DNA of 9,807 nt from Actinomycetes bacterium (lineage in GTDB: Bacteria; Actinomycetota; Actinomycetes; Actinomycetales; Cellulomonadaceae), in the NCBI GenBank assembly GCA_023462275.1, contig JAEWYD010000192.1, forward strand, positions 1 through 9,807, in the 5' to 3' direction. Position 1 is the first letter of the stretch. The number at the start of each line of letters is the position of its first letter. The translations under genes were made by a program, and so were the position numbers. This document shows, in pieces, positions 1-6,827 of the stretch. A model generated the notes under the pieces. The model was not told where the DNA came from. It ran no database searches and saw nothing but the letters and a program-made list of their open reading frames with translations.

Positions 1-320
<320 letters not shown>

Positions 321-346
321 CCTTGTTGTGCTACGCGTCCACTGTG

Positions 347-373
347 CGGTTCCCGAGATGCGGTCGGGAACTG
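347..373 (+). other. hairpin in the 23S-5S spacer, probable processing site
   Basis: The 70-base spacer between 23S and 5S holds an inverted repeat. GTTCCCGA (349-356) pairs with TCGGGAAC (364-371) around a 7-base loop, and a C-G pair and a G-U pair extend it to 10 bp (347-373). There is no following T-tract, so it should not terminate transcription. A double-stranded site for RNase III-type separation of 23S and 5S precursors is the likeliest role. That role is inferred; the pairing is seen directly. Confidence 0.5.
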
Positions 374-390
374 ATTGACATCTCTATAGA

Positions 391-507
391 GTTACGGCGG
401 TCATAGCGAAGGGGAAACGCCCGGCTCCATTCCGAACCCGGAAGCTAAGCCCTTCTGCGCCGATGGTACTGCATGGGTGACTGTGTGGGAGAGTAGGTCG
501 CCGCCGG
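391..507 (+). rRNA. rrf: 5S ribosomal RNA
   Basis: A complete 5S rRNA gene of about 117 bases. The 5' strand GTTACGGCGG (391-400) pairs with the 3' strand CCGCCGGAC (501-509) to form helix I, with A394 bulged. Internal family hallmarks are present: CATTCCGAACCCGGAAGCTAAG (loop B to helix III, about 428-449), CGCCGATGGTACTGC (about 459-473) and GGGAGAGTAGGTCGCCGCC (about 487-505). It lies 70 bases after the 23S end and just before a strong terminator, so it is the last gene of a 16S-23S-5S operon. The mature ends could shift by one or two bases. Confidence 0.96.
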
Positions 508-515
508 ACATTCTT

Positions 516-554
516 CAGAAATGGCCGCCCCTTCGGGGGCGGCCATTTCTGTTT
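516..554 (+). terminator. strong intrinsic terminator of the rrn operon
   Basis: The arms at 516-531 and 536-551 pair perfectly over 16 bp and are closed by a C(TTCG)G tetraloop (532-535), one of the most stable RNA loops known. The stem is GC-rich at the top and A-T-rich at the base. It is followed by a short T-rich stretch (TTTCTAT, 552-558). It starts less than 10 bases after the 5S gene, which fits Rho-independent termination of rRNA transcription. The T-tract is weak compared with E. coli terminators, which is common in actinobacteria. Confidence 0.9.
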
Positions 555-563
555 CTATCGCAA

Positions 564-591
564 TTGCGGTGCAGTGCCTGTGGCCTATTCG
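564..591 (+). promoter_or_regulatory. possible sigma-70-type promoter for the TPR gene
   Basis: TTGCGG (564-569) and TATTCG (586-591) are separated by 16 bases and lie 39 bases upstream of the ATG at 631. A promoter is expected here because the rrn terminator just upstream should isolate the protein genes. The -10 match is imperfect because it lacks the final T, so this is only the best candidate in the 79-base gap. Confidence 0.25.
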
Positions 592-620
592 GCGAACAGG
601 CCGTCACCTCGAGCTCCGCT

Positions 621-625
621 GGAGG
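621..625 (+). promoter_or_regulatory. ribosome binding site deciding the ATG-631 start
   Basis: GGAGG lies 5 bases before ATG at 631. An earlier in-frame ATG at 574 has no comparable site and would begin only about 20 bases after the terminator stem, so 631 is preferred. Confidence 0.8.
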
Positions 626-630
626 ACACG

Positions 631-2037
631 ATGACAACCCACGAGGCGCATCAAGCCGGCGGCGCCGACGACGTGAAGCGGCCTACTGAGGCGTCGAGTG
701 CAGGCTCCGGGCCCGTCGCACGCCGCGGTTCGTCTCCGGATCGCACGAGGAGCGAGCGCGCCTCGCGGGCGGGCACGCGCTCGGCATCGTCCGACGCGCG
801 CTCGGCCTCGTCGGCGGGGCGTCCGGGGCCGGGCGGAGGTTCGACTTCCCGCGCTCCTGAAGGCCCGCGCGGTTCTGAAGGGCGCGGTGGGATCGATGGG
901 GATTCGCCTCTCCGGCGGCCGGCGGCTGCGGGTGGGCGCGATGGAGGGCCCAGGCGTGCGACGTCCGGCGGATCGAAGACGGCTAGCTGGGGCCGTTCTG
1001 GAGCGGGGCGGGGTGACGGGACCGTCGGTGAGGTGCGGGGTGGCCGGCGCTCGACACCTCGTGCCAGCGAGCCTGAGCGTCGGGATTCGTCGAGCGGCGG
1101 TGACGGCCCGGCACGCGGCGCGGGACGGAGCGGGGCTCCGCGCCCAGGCGGGCGTACGGGCGGCGTGCCGACGAGCAGGCGCGGAATTGCTGGCGTGCCG
1201 CGCGAGTCAGGGGCACGGGGGTCGGGGGAGCGGCCGAGCACGCCGGGCAGTTCGCGAGGTGGCGAGTCCGTTCGCTCGGCGGCTCCGGCGCTGCCGGACT
1301 CGGTCGTGGCCGCGGATCTGGACCGGGCTGCGCGTGCGCGTCTGCGGACGCTCAGCAAGGAGAATGCGGACGCTGTGGCTCGGCATCTGGTCATGGCTGG
1401 GCGGCTGCTCGACGAGGACGCCGAGGCGGCGTACGCCCACGCCCAGGAAGCAGTGCGTCGGGCCGGTCGGGTGGACGTCGTCCGGGAGGCAGCCGGGATC
1501 ACGGCCTACCAGGTCGGACGGTATGCCGAGGCGCTCCGCGAGCTCAGGACTGCGCGGCGCCTGAACGGGTCGGATGAGCATGTTCCCCTCATGGCCGACT
1601 GCGAGCGCGGCCTGGGTCGACCCGAGCGCGCACTCGCGCTCGCTCAGGAGTACGCGGGTGCTCTCGGCGCCGAGGCACAGGTGGAGATGGCTATCGTCGC
1701 CTCGGGTGCCCGCCTTGACCTGGGAGATCCGGACGCCGCCCTCGCCGAGCTGAGCGGCGCGGGACTTCGCGGGCTTCAGCCGCCTTTGTCGTGGCGGGTT
1801 GCGGAGGCTCGCGCCGCGGCGCTCGTCGCGGCGGGTCGGGAGGACGAGGCCGCGCAGGTCCTCGCGATGCTCCCCGCGGGAGCGTTCGGGCCCGAGGAGA
1901 TCGAGGTGGTCGACCTGGAGAGCCTCAGCGACGAGAGGGGCCCCCTGGAGGTCGACATCACAGAGCCCGGTCCGCTCGAGCCGGGCGTCGCGGATGGTCA
2001 CGAGGACGGGCCTGCGACCGCGGAGCCGCAGCCGTGA
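631..2037 (+). CDS. TPR-repeat protein with long Arg/Gly/Ser-rich disordered N-terminus (Rv1691-type)
   Basis: A 468-residue protein of unknown biochemical function. Residues 1-220 are low complexity; by hand count about 49 Gly, 37 Arg and 35 Ser, with only 2 Lys, a single Trp and no Phe or Tyr, so this part should be disordered and basic. Residues about 221-430 form a helical TPR-like domain. A lead helix contains RLRTLSKENADAVARHLV, one clear TPR unit lies at 286-319 (ITAYQVGRYAEALRELR), and less regular units follow (ARLDLGDPDAALAEL; ALVAAGREDEAAQVL). Residues about 430-468 form an acidic tail. No signal peptide or membrane segment is visible, so it is probably cytoplasmic. TPR domains usually bind other proteins, and an RG-rich tail often binds RNA; both are inferences here. 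Its place before the HAD gene matches Rv1691 in M. tuberculosis, which as I recall lacks so long a tail. Its stop overlaps the next start. Confidence 0.9.
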   Translation: MTTHEAHQAGGADDVKRPTEASSAGSGPVARRGSSPDRTRSERASRAGTRSASSDARSASSAGRPGPGGGSTSRAPEGPRGSEGRGGIDGDSPLRRPAAAGGRDGGPRRATSGGSKTASWGRSGAGRGDGTVGEVRGGRRSTPRASEPERRDSSSGGDGPARGAGRSGAPRPGGRTGGVPTSRRGIAGVPRESGARGSGERPSTPGSSRGGESVRSAAPALPDSVVAADLDRAARARLRTLSKENADAVARHLVMAGRLLDEDAEAAYAHAQEAVRRAGRVDVVREAAGITAYQVGRYAEALRELRTARRLNGSDEHVPLMADCERGLGRPERALALAQEYAGALGAEAQVEMAIVASGARLDLGDPDAALAELSGAGLRGLQPPLSWRVAEARAAALVAAGREDEAAQVLAMLPAGAFGPEEIEVVDLESLSDERGPLEVDITEPGPLEPGVADGHEDGPATAEPQP

Positions 2038-3044
2038 CCCTCATGTCCAGCGAGCTCCCACTGGCACGGGCCTACGACCTCGCGCTCGTGGATCTGGACG
2101 GCGTCGTCTACCTCGGCCCAGAGCCGGTGGAGCACGCCTCCGACGGGCTCGCAGGGGCGCGCTCCATGGGCATGTCGATCGTGTTCGTCACCAACAACGC
2201 GTCGCGGGAGCCCGCGACCGTGGCCGCTCACCTCACGGAGCTCGGCGTCGCCGCCGCCCCTGGAGAGGTGCTGACGTCGGCGCAGACGGCCGTCGCGATC
2301 CTGGGTGACGTCGTCGCGTCGGGGAGCCGCGTTCTCGTCGTCGGCGGAACGGGCCTCCGGATGGCGGTCGCGGACGCGGGCTACCGCATCGTCGACTCCG
2401 CGGACGACGCGCCCGCCGCCGTCGTCCAGGGGTTCGGACCCGACGTCGGCTGGCAGGATCTCGCGGAGGCGTCGTACGCGATCCAGCGGGGGGCCCGGTT
2501 CGTCGCCACGAACCTGGATGCCACCCAGCCGAAGGACCGGGGCATCGCGCCGGGGAACGGCACGCTCGTGGGAGCCGTTGCGGTGACCACAGGGGTGACC
2601 CCGATCAGCGCCGGAAAGCCCGAGCCCGCGATGTTCTGGCAGGCGGCGCGGGAGCGCGGGGCCGAGCGGCCGCTCGTGGTCGGTGACCGGCTGGACACCG
2701 ACCTGGGCGGTGCACGGGCAGCCGGCTACGACGGCCTCCTGGTCCTCACCGGTGTCTCCACCGTGCGCGACGCCGCCCTCGCCCCGGTGGGGCAGCGCCC
2801 GGCCTACCTGGGGCAGGACCTCAGGAGCCTTCACGCGCCTCATCCGGCGGCGACCGCGGCCGAGGCGGGCTGGTGGGAGTGTCGCGGCGCACGTGCACGC
2901 GTCGAGGCCGGGTCGCTGGAGCTCGACGGCGCGGGGGAGGACCCCCTCGACCGTGCGCGCGCCGCCTGCGCCGCCGCCTGGGCGGCTGCCGACGACGGTC
3001 GTCCCGTCGATCCGGCCACGGTGGGCTCGCTGACCGACGTCTGA
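2034..3044 (+). CDS. HAD-IIA (NagD-type) phosphatase, probable glycerol-3-phosphate or phosphoglycolate phosphatase
   Basis: A 336-residue haloacid dehalogenase hydrolase. Motif I is DLDGVVYLG (nucleophile Asp20, acid/base Asp22), motif II is VTNNAS (Thr53), the motif III lysine is Lys195 in GKPEP, and motif IV is GDRLDTD (Asp218, Asp221/Asp223, Mg2+ binding). The C2-type cap lies between motifs II and III, which defines subclass IIA. About 80 residues (256-336) extend beyond the core. The positional counterpart Rv1692 of M. tuberculosis was shown to be a glycerol-3-phosphate phosphatase recycling phospholipid head groups, so that activity is plausible; phosphoglycolate or p-nitrophenyl phosphate are alternatives. 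The start is GTG at 2034, giving a 4-base GTGA overlap, with GGAG at 2022-2025 eight bases upstream. ATG at 2043 is possible but too far from that site. The enzyme should be cytoplasmic. Confidence 0.92.
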   Translation: MTLMSSELPLARAYDLALVDLDGVVYLGPEPVEHASDGLAGARSMGMSIVFVTNNASREPATVAAHLTELGVAAAPGEVLTSAQTAVAILGDVVASGSRVLVVGGTGLRMAVADAGYRIVDSADDAPAAVVQGFGPDVGWQDLAEASYAIQRGARFVATNLDATQPKDRGIAPGNGTLVGAVAVTTGVTPISAGKPEPAMFWQAARERGAERPLVVGDRLDTDLGGARAAGYDGLLVLTGVSTVRDAALAPVGQRPAYLGQDLRSLHAPHPAATAAEAGWWECRGARARVEAGSLELDGAGEDPLDRARAACAAAWAAADDGRPVDPATVGSLTDV

Positions 3045-3179
3045 CCTGGAGCCGTCTGGGCCTCTGCCGCCGCTGGACGCGCCCGTCGCCGGACCAGCTG
3101 TGTCTGGGCGCGCCGCCTGGTGCCCGCCCCCGCGACACCCGAGGCTGTGGAGCGACACGGGCTGGTCGCCGGGGACCGG

Positions 3180-3185
3180 TAGCGT
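3180..3185 (+). promoter_or_regulatory. candidate -10 element in the 171-base gap before the small gene
   Basis: TAGCGT matches the actinobacterial -10 pattern TANNNT and lies 30 bases before the GTG at 3216. No good -35 hexamer is seen at the usual distance. The gap 3045-3215 is the only long one among these protein genes, which is the main reason to expect a promoter. I see no convincing terminator or other structured element in it. Confidence 0.3.
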
Positions 3186-3205
3186 GGGGCCGACGGAGGC
3201 AACCG

Positions 3206-3211
3206 AGGAGG
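3206..3211 (+). promoter_or_regulatory. ribosome binding site of the 48-residue gene
   Basis: AGGAGG lies within a run of AGGAGGAG, 4 bases before the GTG at 3216. The site is near-perfect and supports translation of this short frame. A second in-frame GTG at 3240 is too far away. Confidence 0.7.
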
Positions 3212-3215
3212 AGTC

Positions 3216-3362
3216 GTGGAGGAGCCGACGGGCGACGCCGTGATCGACGCCGCCCTGGCGGTGCTCGAGGATCTCGAGCACCGTCCCCTTGCCGAGCACG
3301 TGGCCGTCTTCGAGGCGGTGCACGCGTCGCTCGGCCAACGACTCGCCGAGGCCGACGGGTGA
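3216..3362 (+). CDS. conserved small protein, 48 residues (Rv1693-type), function unknown
   Basis: A short frame starting with GTG at 3216 and ending with TGA at 3360-3362. It encodes 48 residues, begins MEEPTGDAVIDAALAVLEDL, and continues with a second helix-prone stretch, AEHVAVFEAVHASLGQRLAE. It is acidic and has no Lys, Cys or Trp. No signal peptide or membrane segment is visible. Two short amphipathic helices joined near His-Arg-Pro-Leu (residues 22-25) are likely. Support for a real gene comes from the near-perfect ribosome binding site, GC-rich third positions, a 4-base GTGA overlap with tlyA, and the position between the HAD and tlyA genes, where M. tuberculosis has small Rv1693. A helical-hairpin partner or adaptor protein is a guess; no function is assigned. 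Confidence 0.78.
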   Translation: MEEPTGDAVIDAALAVLEDLEHRPLAEHVAVFEAVHASLGQRLAEADG

Positions 3363-4234
3363 GCGTGGCGGTGGCGCGTCTGGATGCCGAGCTCGTTCGG
3401 CGTGGCCTCGCCCGCTCGCGCTCCCGTGCGGCGGAGCTCGTGAGTGCCGGTCGCGTCCACATCGGTACCTCCGTCGCGACCAAGCCGTCGCAGGCCGTGG
3501 CTGCTGATACGCCGCTGGACGTCGCGGAGCGCCCGGAGGAACGCGTCTACGTCTCGCGTGCCGCGCACAAGCTCCTCGGTGCGCTCGACGCCCTGACCGG
3601 TCTCGCGGGTCACGGGCCCGCCATCGAGGGCGCTCGCTGTCTGGATGCCGGGGCGTCGACCGGCGGCTTCACGCAGGTCCTCCTCGAGCGAGGCGCGGCC
3701 CACGTCGACGCCGTGGACGTCGGCCACGGCCAGATCGCACCGGAGGTCGCCGCGGACGTGCGGGTCACCGTCCACGAGGGCGTGAACGTCCGCGACCTTC
3801 CCGCGGACCTCGGCTCGGCGGATCTCGTCGTCGCCGACCTCTCGTTCATCTCCCTGACGCTCGTGATGCCCGCGTTGGTCGCTGCGACTGCTCCGCAGGG
3901 CGAGCTCCTGCTGATGGTGAAGCCGCAGTTCGAGGTCGGCCGGGAGCGGCTGGGCGCCTCGGGTGTCGTGAGCTCGGACGAGCTGCGCGTCGAGGCCGTG
4001 CTGAAGGTAGCCGCCGCGGCGACGGCAGCGGGTGCCGCGGTGCTCGCCGTGGTGCCGAGCCCCTTGCCCGGACCCGCCGGCAACCGCGAGTACTTCCTGT
4101 GGCTCCGGCCCCTCGGCGGAGAGGGCGCGACGTCGTCGGGCGGGCACCCGGGCGACCAGCTGGCGGACGCGGTCGGACGCGCGGTGCGCGGCGACGAGGC
4201 GGTCGTCCTCGGCGAGCGGGCGGTGCGGCCGTGA
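3359..4234 (+). CDS. tlyA: TlyA, 16S/23S rRNA (cytidine-2'-O)-methyltransferase
   Basis: A 291-residue S-adenosylmethionine-dependent 2'-O-methyltransferase. Members modify C1920 of 23S rRNA, and the longer type II members also C1409 of 16S rRNA, which affects capreomycin sensitivity. Residues 6-60 form an S4-like RNA-binding domain (RLDAELVRRGLARSRSRAAE). The FtsJ/RrmJ-type Rossmann domain follows with the SAM motif LDAGASTGGFT (95-105). The catalytic tetrad aligns with Mtb TlyA: Lys71 in SRAAHKL, Asp160 in VVADLSF, Lys188 in VKPQFEVG and Glu244 in GNREYFLWLR. The length and N-terminal S4 domain suggest a type II enzyme. GTG at 3359 gives a 4-base overlap with the small gene; GTG at 3365 or 3371 are alternatives. 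Older 'hemolysin' annotations of this family are misleading. It acts on ribosomal RNA in the cytoplasm. Confidence 0.95.
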   Translation: MSVAVARLDAELVRRGLARSRSRAAELVSAGRVHIGTSVATKPSQAVAADTPLDVAERPEERVYVSRAAHKLLGALDALTGLAGHGPAIEGARCLDAGASTGGFTQVLLERGAAHVDAVDVGHGQIAPEVAADVRVTVHEGVNVRDLPADLGSADLVVADLSFISLTLVMPALVAATAPQGELLLMVKPQFEVGRERLGASGVVSSDELRVEAVLKVAAAATAAGAAVLAVVPSPLPGPAGNREYFLWLRPLGGEGATSSGGHPGDQLADAVGRAVRGDEAVVLGERAVRP

Positions 4235-5115
4235 AGGGTTCCGTCCTCGTCATCACGCACACCGGTAGACCCGAGGCCGTGGGGGCCGCCGACGAGGTGG
4301 TCGCAGCGCTGGAAGCGGTGGGGATCCGCGCCGTCCGCGAACAGGACGGCCCGGAGCTCGACGACCTGGGCATGGTGATCGTCCTCGGCGGCGACGGCAC
4401 GATCCTGCGCGCCGCGGAGCTGACGCGCGGCACCTGCATCCCTCTGCTCGGGTTCAACCTCGGCCACGTCGGATTCCTGGCCGAGGCGGAGCGGGAGGAC
4501 ATCGCCGACGCCGTCGGGCGCATCGCGGCGGGGGAGTACGACGTCGAGGAGCGCGGCACCATCGAGGTCCGGGTGCTGCGGCCCGGCGGCATCGTCGAGC
4601 ACGGCTGGGCGCTGAACGACGCCACCATCGAGAAGACCGACCGGGCGCGAATGGTCGAGGTCGTCGTCGAGGTCGACGGGCGGCCCCTCTCCTCGTTCGG
4701 CTGCGACGGCGTCGTGATGGCCACGTCCACGGGCTCGACCGCGCACGCCTTCTCGGCTGGTGGCCCGGTCGTCTGGCCGGACGTCGACGGCATGATCCTC
4801 GTCCCGGTCTCCGCGCACGCCCTCTTCGCTCGCCCGCTCGTGGTGGGGCCGGCGTCCGTGCTGGCGGTCGAGGTGCTCACCCGCTCCGTCAGCGGCGCGG
4901 TCCTGAGCTGCGACGGTAGGCGGACGACGGAGGTACCCGTCGGTACCCGGGTCGAGGTGCGGCGCAGCGGGCTCCCCGTGCGACTCGCCCGCCTGACCCA
5001 CGCACCGTTCACGGACCGGCTCGTGTCGCGCTTCGACCTCCCCGTCTCCGGATGGCGGGGACGCGTGCCGAACGGAGGCTGGGGCGAGGAGCGGGAGAGC
5101 AGGGAGCGGCGGTGA
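4231..5115 (+). CDS. nadK: NAD kinase
   Basis: A 294-residue ATP/polyphosphate-dependent NAD kinase that makes NADP from NAD in the cytoplasm. The N-terminal Rossmann-like domain carries the catalytic motif GGDGT (53-57, Asp55), and LGFNLGHVGFLAE follows (74-86). The second domain carries the CDG motif (158-160) and the glycine-rich loop TSTGSTAHAFSAGG (165-178). The C-terminal block APFTDRLVSRFDLPVSGWRG is typical of actinobacterial NadK. Three positions depart from the usual family sequence: Asp131 replaces Glu of the Asn-Glu pair (ALND), Ser166 replaces Pro, and His172 replaces Tyr in TPTGSTAY. The last 20 or so residues are a charged tail whose purine-rich codons also hold the recN ribosome binding site. 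The start is GTG at 4231, overlapping the tlyA stop by 4 bases. Confidence 0.94.
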   Translation: MKGSVLVITHTGRPEAVGAADEVVAALEAVGIRAVREQDGPELDDLGMVIVLGGDGTILRAAELTRGTCIPLLGFNLGHVGFLAEAEREDIADAVGRIAAGEYDVEERGTIEVRVLRPGGIVEHGWALNDATIEKTDRARMVEVVVEVDGRPLSSFGCDGVVMATSTGSTAHAFSAGGPVVWPDVDGMILVPVSAHALFARPLVVGPASVLAVEVLTRSVSGAVLSCDGRRTTEVPVGTRVEVRRSGLPVRLARLTHAPFTDRLVSRFDLPVSGWRGRVPNGGWGEERESRERR

Positions 5116-6821
5116 TCGAGGAGATCCGGATCGAGAACCTCGGCGTCATCGCGTCGGCCCGCGTCCCTCTGGGCCCGGGCCTGACGGCGATCACCGGTGA
5201 GACCGGCGCAGGCAAGACGATGCTCCTCACCGGCCTCGCCCTGCTGCTCGGCGGCCGCGCAGACGCCGCACGGGTCCGCGTCGGCGCCGAGCAGGCGGTG
5301 GCGGAGGGCTGCTTCCTCGTCCAGCCTGGGTCGGGTGCGGCCATCCGTGCCGCGGAGGCTGGCGCCGACGTCGACGAGGACGGCACCCTGACCGTCCTGC
5401 GCACGGTGGCAGCAGCTGGCCGATCCCGCGCGCACCTCGGCGGGCGCACGGTTCCGCAGGCGGTGCTGGCCGAGCTCTCCGAGCACCTGGTGACGGTCCA
5501 CGGCCAGGCCGACCAGACCCGCCTCCGGTCGGCGGCGCGGCAGCGCGCCGCCCTCGACGCGTTTGCCGGACCCGAGCACGGGCGGCTCCTGGAGGACTAC
5601 CGGACGGCGTGGACCGAACGTCAGCGCGTCGCCACTGAGCTCGCCGAGCTCGTCGGCAACGGACAGGAGCGGGCGAGGGAGGCCGAGCTCCTCCGCCTCG
5701 GCCTCGCCGAGGTGGAGCGGATCGATCCCCAGCCTGGCGAGGACCTGGAGCTGGCCAACGAGGCCGAGCGGCTCGGGCACGCCGAGGACCTGCGAGCGGC
5801 CGCTGCTGCCGCGCACACGGCCGTCAACGGGTCGGAGGACGCGGTGGGGCCGGACGGGGCCTCGGCCCTCGTCGACGCGGCGCGCCGGGCGCTGGAGCCC
5901 GTGGCCCGGCACGACGACGAGCTCGCGACGCTGACGCAGCGGCTCGCCGAGGTCGAGTACGCGCTCGCCGACCTCGGCACGGAGCTGGCCCGGTACGCGG
6001 ACACCGTGCAGGCCGACCCGAGCCGCCTGGCCGCTGTGCAGGAGCGCCGCGCACAGCTCACGACGCTGAGCCGAGCGCACGGAGGGACCGTCGACGACGT
6101 CCTCGCGTGGGCGTCCAGCGCCGGGCTGCGCCTCCTCGAGCTCGACCAGGGCGAGGACCGGACCGGCGAGCTCGGCGCCCGGATCGCCGACCTCGACGAG
6201 GAGCTCGCCCGCCTCGCCGCGATCATCGGCGAGGGCCGGGCACAGGCGGCGAGCCGGCTCGCCGACGCCGTCACCGCCGAGCTGGCCGGCCTCGCCATGG
6301 CCACGGCGCGCCTCGACGTCGTCCTGACGCCCGGCGAGCTCGGCCCGTGGGGCGCGGAAGAGGTCGAGATGCGGCTGGCACCGCACTCCGCCGCGCCGGC
6401 GCTCCCGCTCGGACAGGGCGCCTCGGGTGGTGAGCTCTCTCGGGTGATGCTCGCGATCGAGGTCGCGCTCGCGACCGCGCCGTCGTCAGGAGCCGTCCGG
6501 CCGCCCACGTTCGTGTTCGACGAGGTCGACGCCGGGGTCGGCGGCAAGGCAGCCGTCGAGGTCGGCCGGCGGCTCGCGGAGCTCGCGAGGCAGGCGCAGG
6601 TCGTCGTGGTCACCCACCTCGCCCAGGTCGCCGCGTTTGCGGATCGGCACGTCGTGGTGACCAAGGACGCCGGCGAGGTCGTCACGGCGTCCGACGTCCG
6701 GGTGGTGGACGGAGACGAGCGCGTGCACGAGCTGGCGCGGATGCTGTCCGGCCGGGCCGACTCCGTGACGGCTCTGCGGCATGCCGCGGAGCTCCTCGAG
6801 CGGTCGACCGTGGGACGATAG
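5112..6821 (+). CDS. recN: DNA repair protein RecN
   Basis: A 569-residue SMC-like ATPase acting early in DNA double-strand break repair, where it gathers and tethers broken ends for RecA. Head motifs are intact: Walker A GETGAGKT (29-36), ABC signature ASGGELSR (437-444), Walker B FVFDE (467-471, Asp470 and Glu471), D-loop region DAGVGG (473-478) and H-loop His502 in VVVTHLAQV. The middle (about 150-370) is rich in Ala, Glu, Leu and Arg, as expected for RecN's short coiled-coil arms. The length is normal for the family. The start is GTG at 5112, overlapping the nadK stop by 4 bases; the N-terminus IEEIRIENLGVI is typical. No GAAC-N4-GTTC LexA box was seen in the bases just upstream, so any SOS control would have to act elsewhere. 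Confidence 0.96.
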   Translation: MIEEIRIENLGVIASARVPLGPGLTAITGETGAGKTMLLTGLALLLGGRADAARVRVGAEQAVAEGCFLVQPGSGAAIRAAEAGADVDEDGTLTVLRTVAAAGRSRAHLGGRTVPQAVLAELSEHLVTVHGQADQTRLRSAARQRAALDAFAGPEHGRLLEDYRTAWTERQRVATELAELVGNGQERAREAELLRLGLAEVERIDPQPGEDLELANEAERLGHAEDLRAAAAAAHTAVNGSEDAVGPDGASALVDAARRALEPVARHDDELATLTQRLAEVEYALADLGTELARYADTVQADPSRLAAVQERRAQLTTLSRAHGGTVDDVLAWASSAGLRLLELDQGEDRTGELGARIADLDEELARLAAIIGEGRAQAASRLADAVTAELAGLAMATARLDVVLTPGELGPWGAEEVEMRLAPHSAAPALPLGQGASGGELSRVMLAIEVALATAPSSGAVRPPTFVFDEVDAGVGGKAAVEVGRRLAELARQAQVVVVTHLAQVAAFADRHVVVTKDAGEVVTASDVRVVDGDERVHELARMLSGRADSVTALRHAAELLERSTVGR

Positions 6822-6827
6822 GGCCCG

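Noticed and set aside
375..406. TTGACA (375-380) upstream of 5S as a separate promoter
   Set aside because: No -10 at a suitable distance (TATAGA is only 4 bases on, and later matches are poor). 5S is expected to be co-transcribed with 23S.
574..630. Upstream ATG at 574 as the TPR gene start
   Set aside because: No ribosome site precedes it, it would overlap the likely promoter region, and ATG-631 has GGAGG at ideal spacing.
651..1502. Long minus-strand open frame opposite the TPR gene
   Set aside because: High-GC mirror frame. Its composition is the reverse-complement shadow of the Arg/Gly-rich segment, with no ribosome site and no recognisable domain.
4950..5111. LexA (SOS) box before recN
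   Set aside because: No GAAC-N4-GTTC-like palindrome was found in the bases just upstream of 5112.
3846..6386. 846-codon minus-strand open frame across tlyA, nadK and recN
   Set aside because: The + strand genes carry complete catalytic motifs there. The minus frame is low-complexity Arg/Pro/Ser sequence typical of high-GC shadows.
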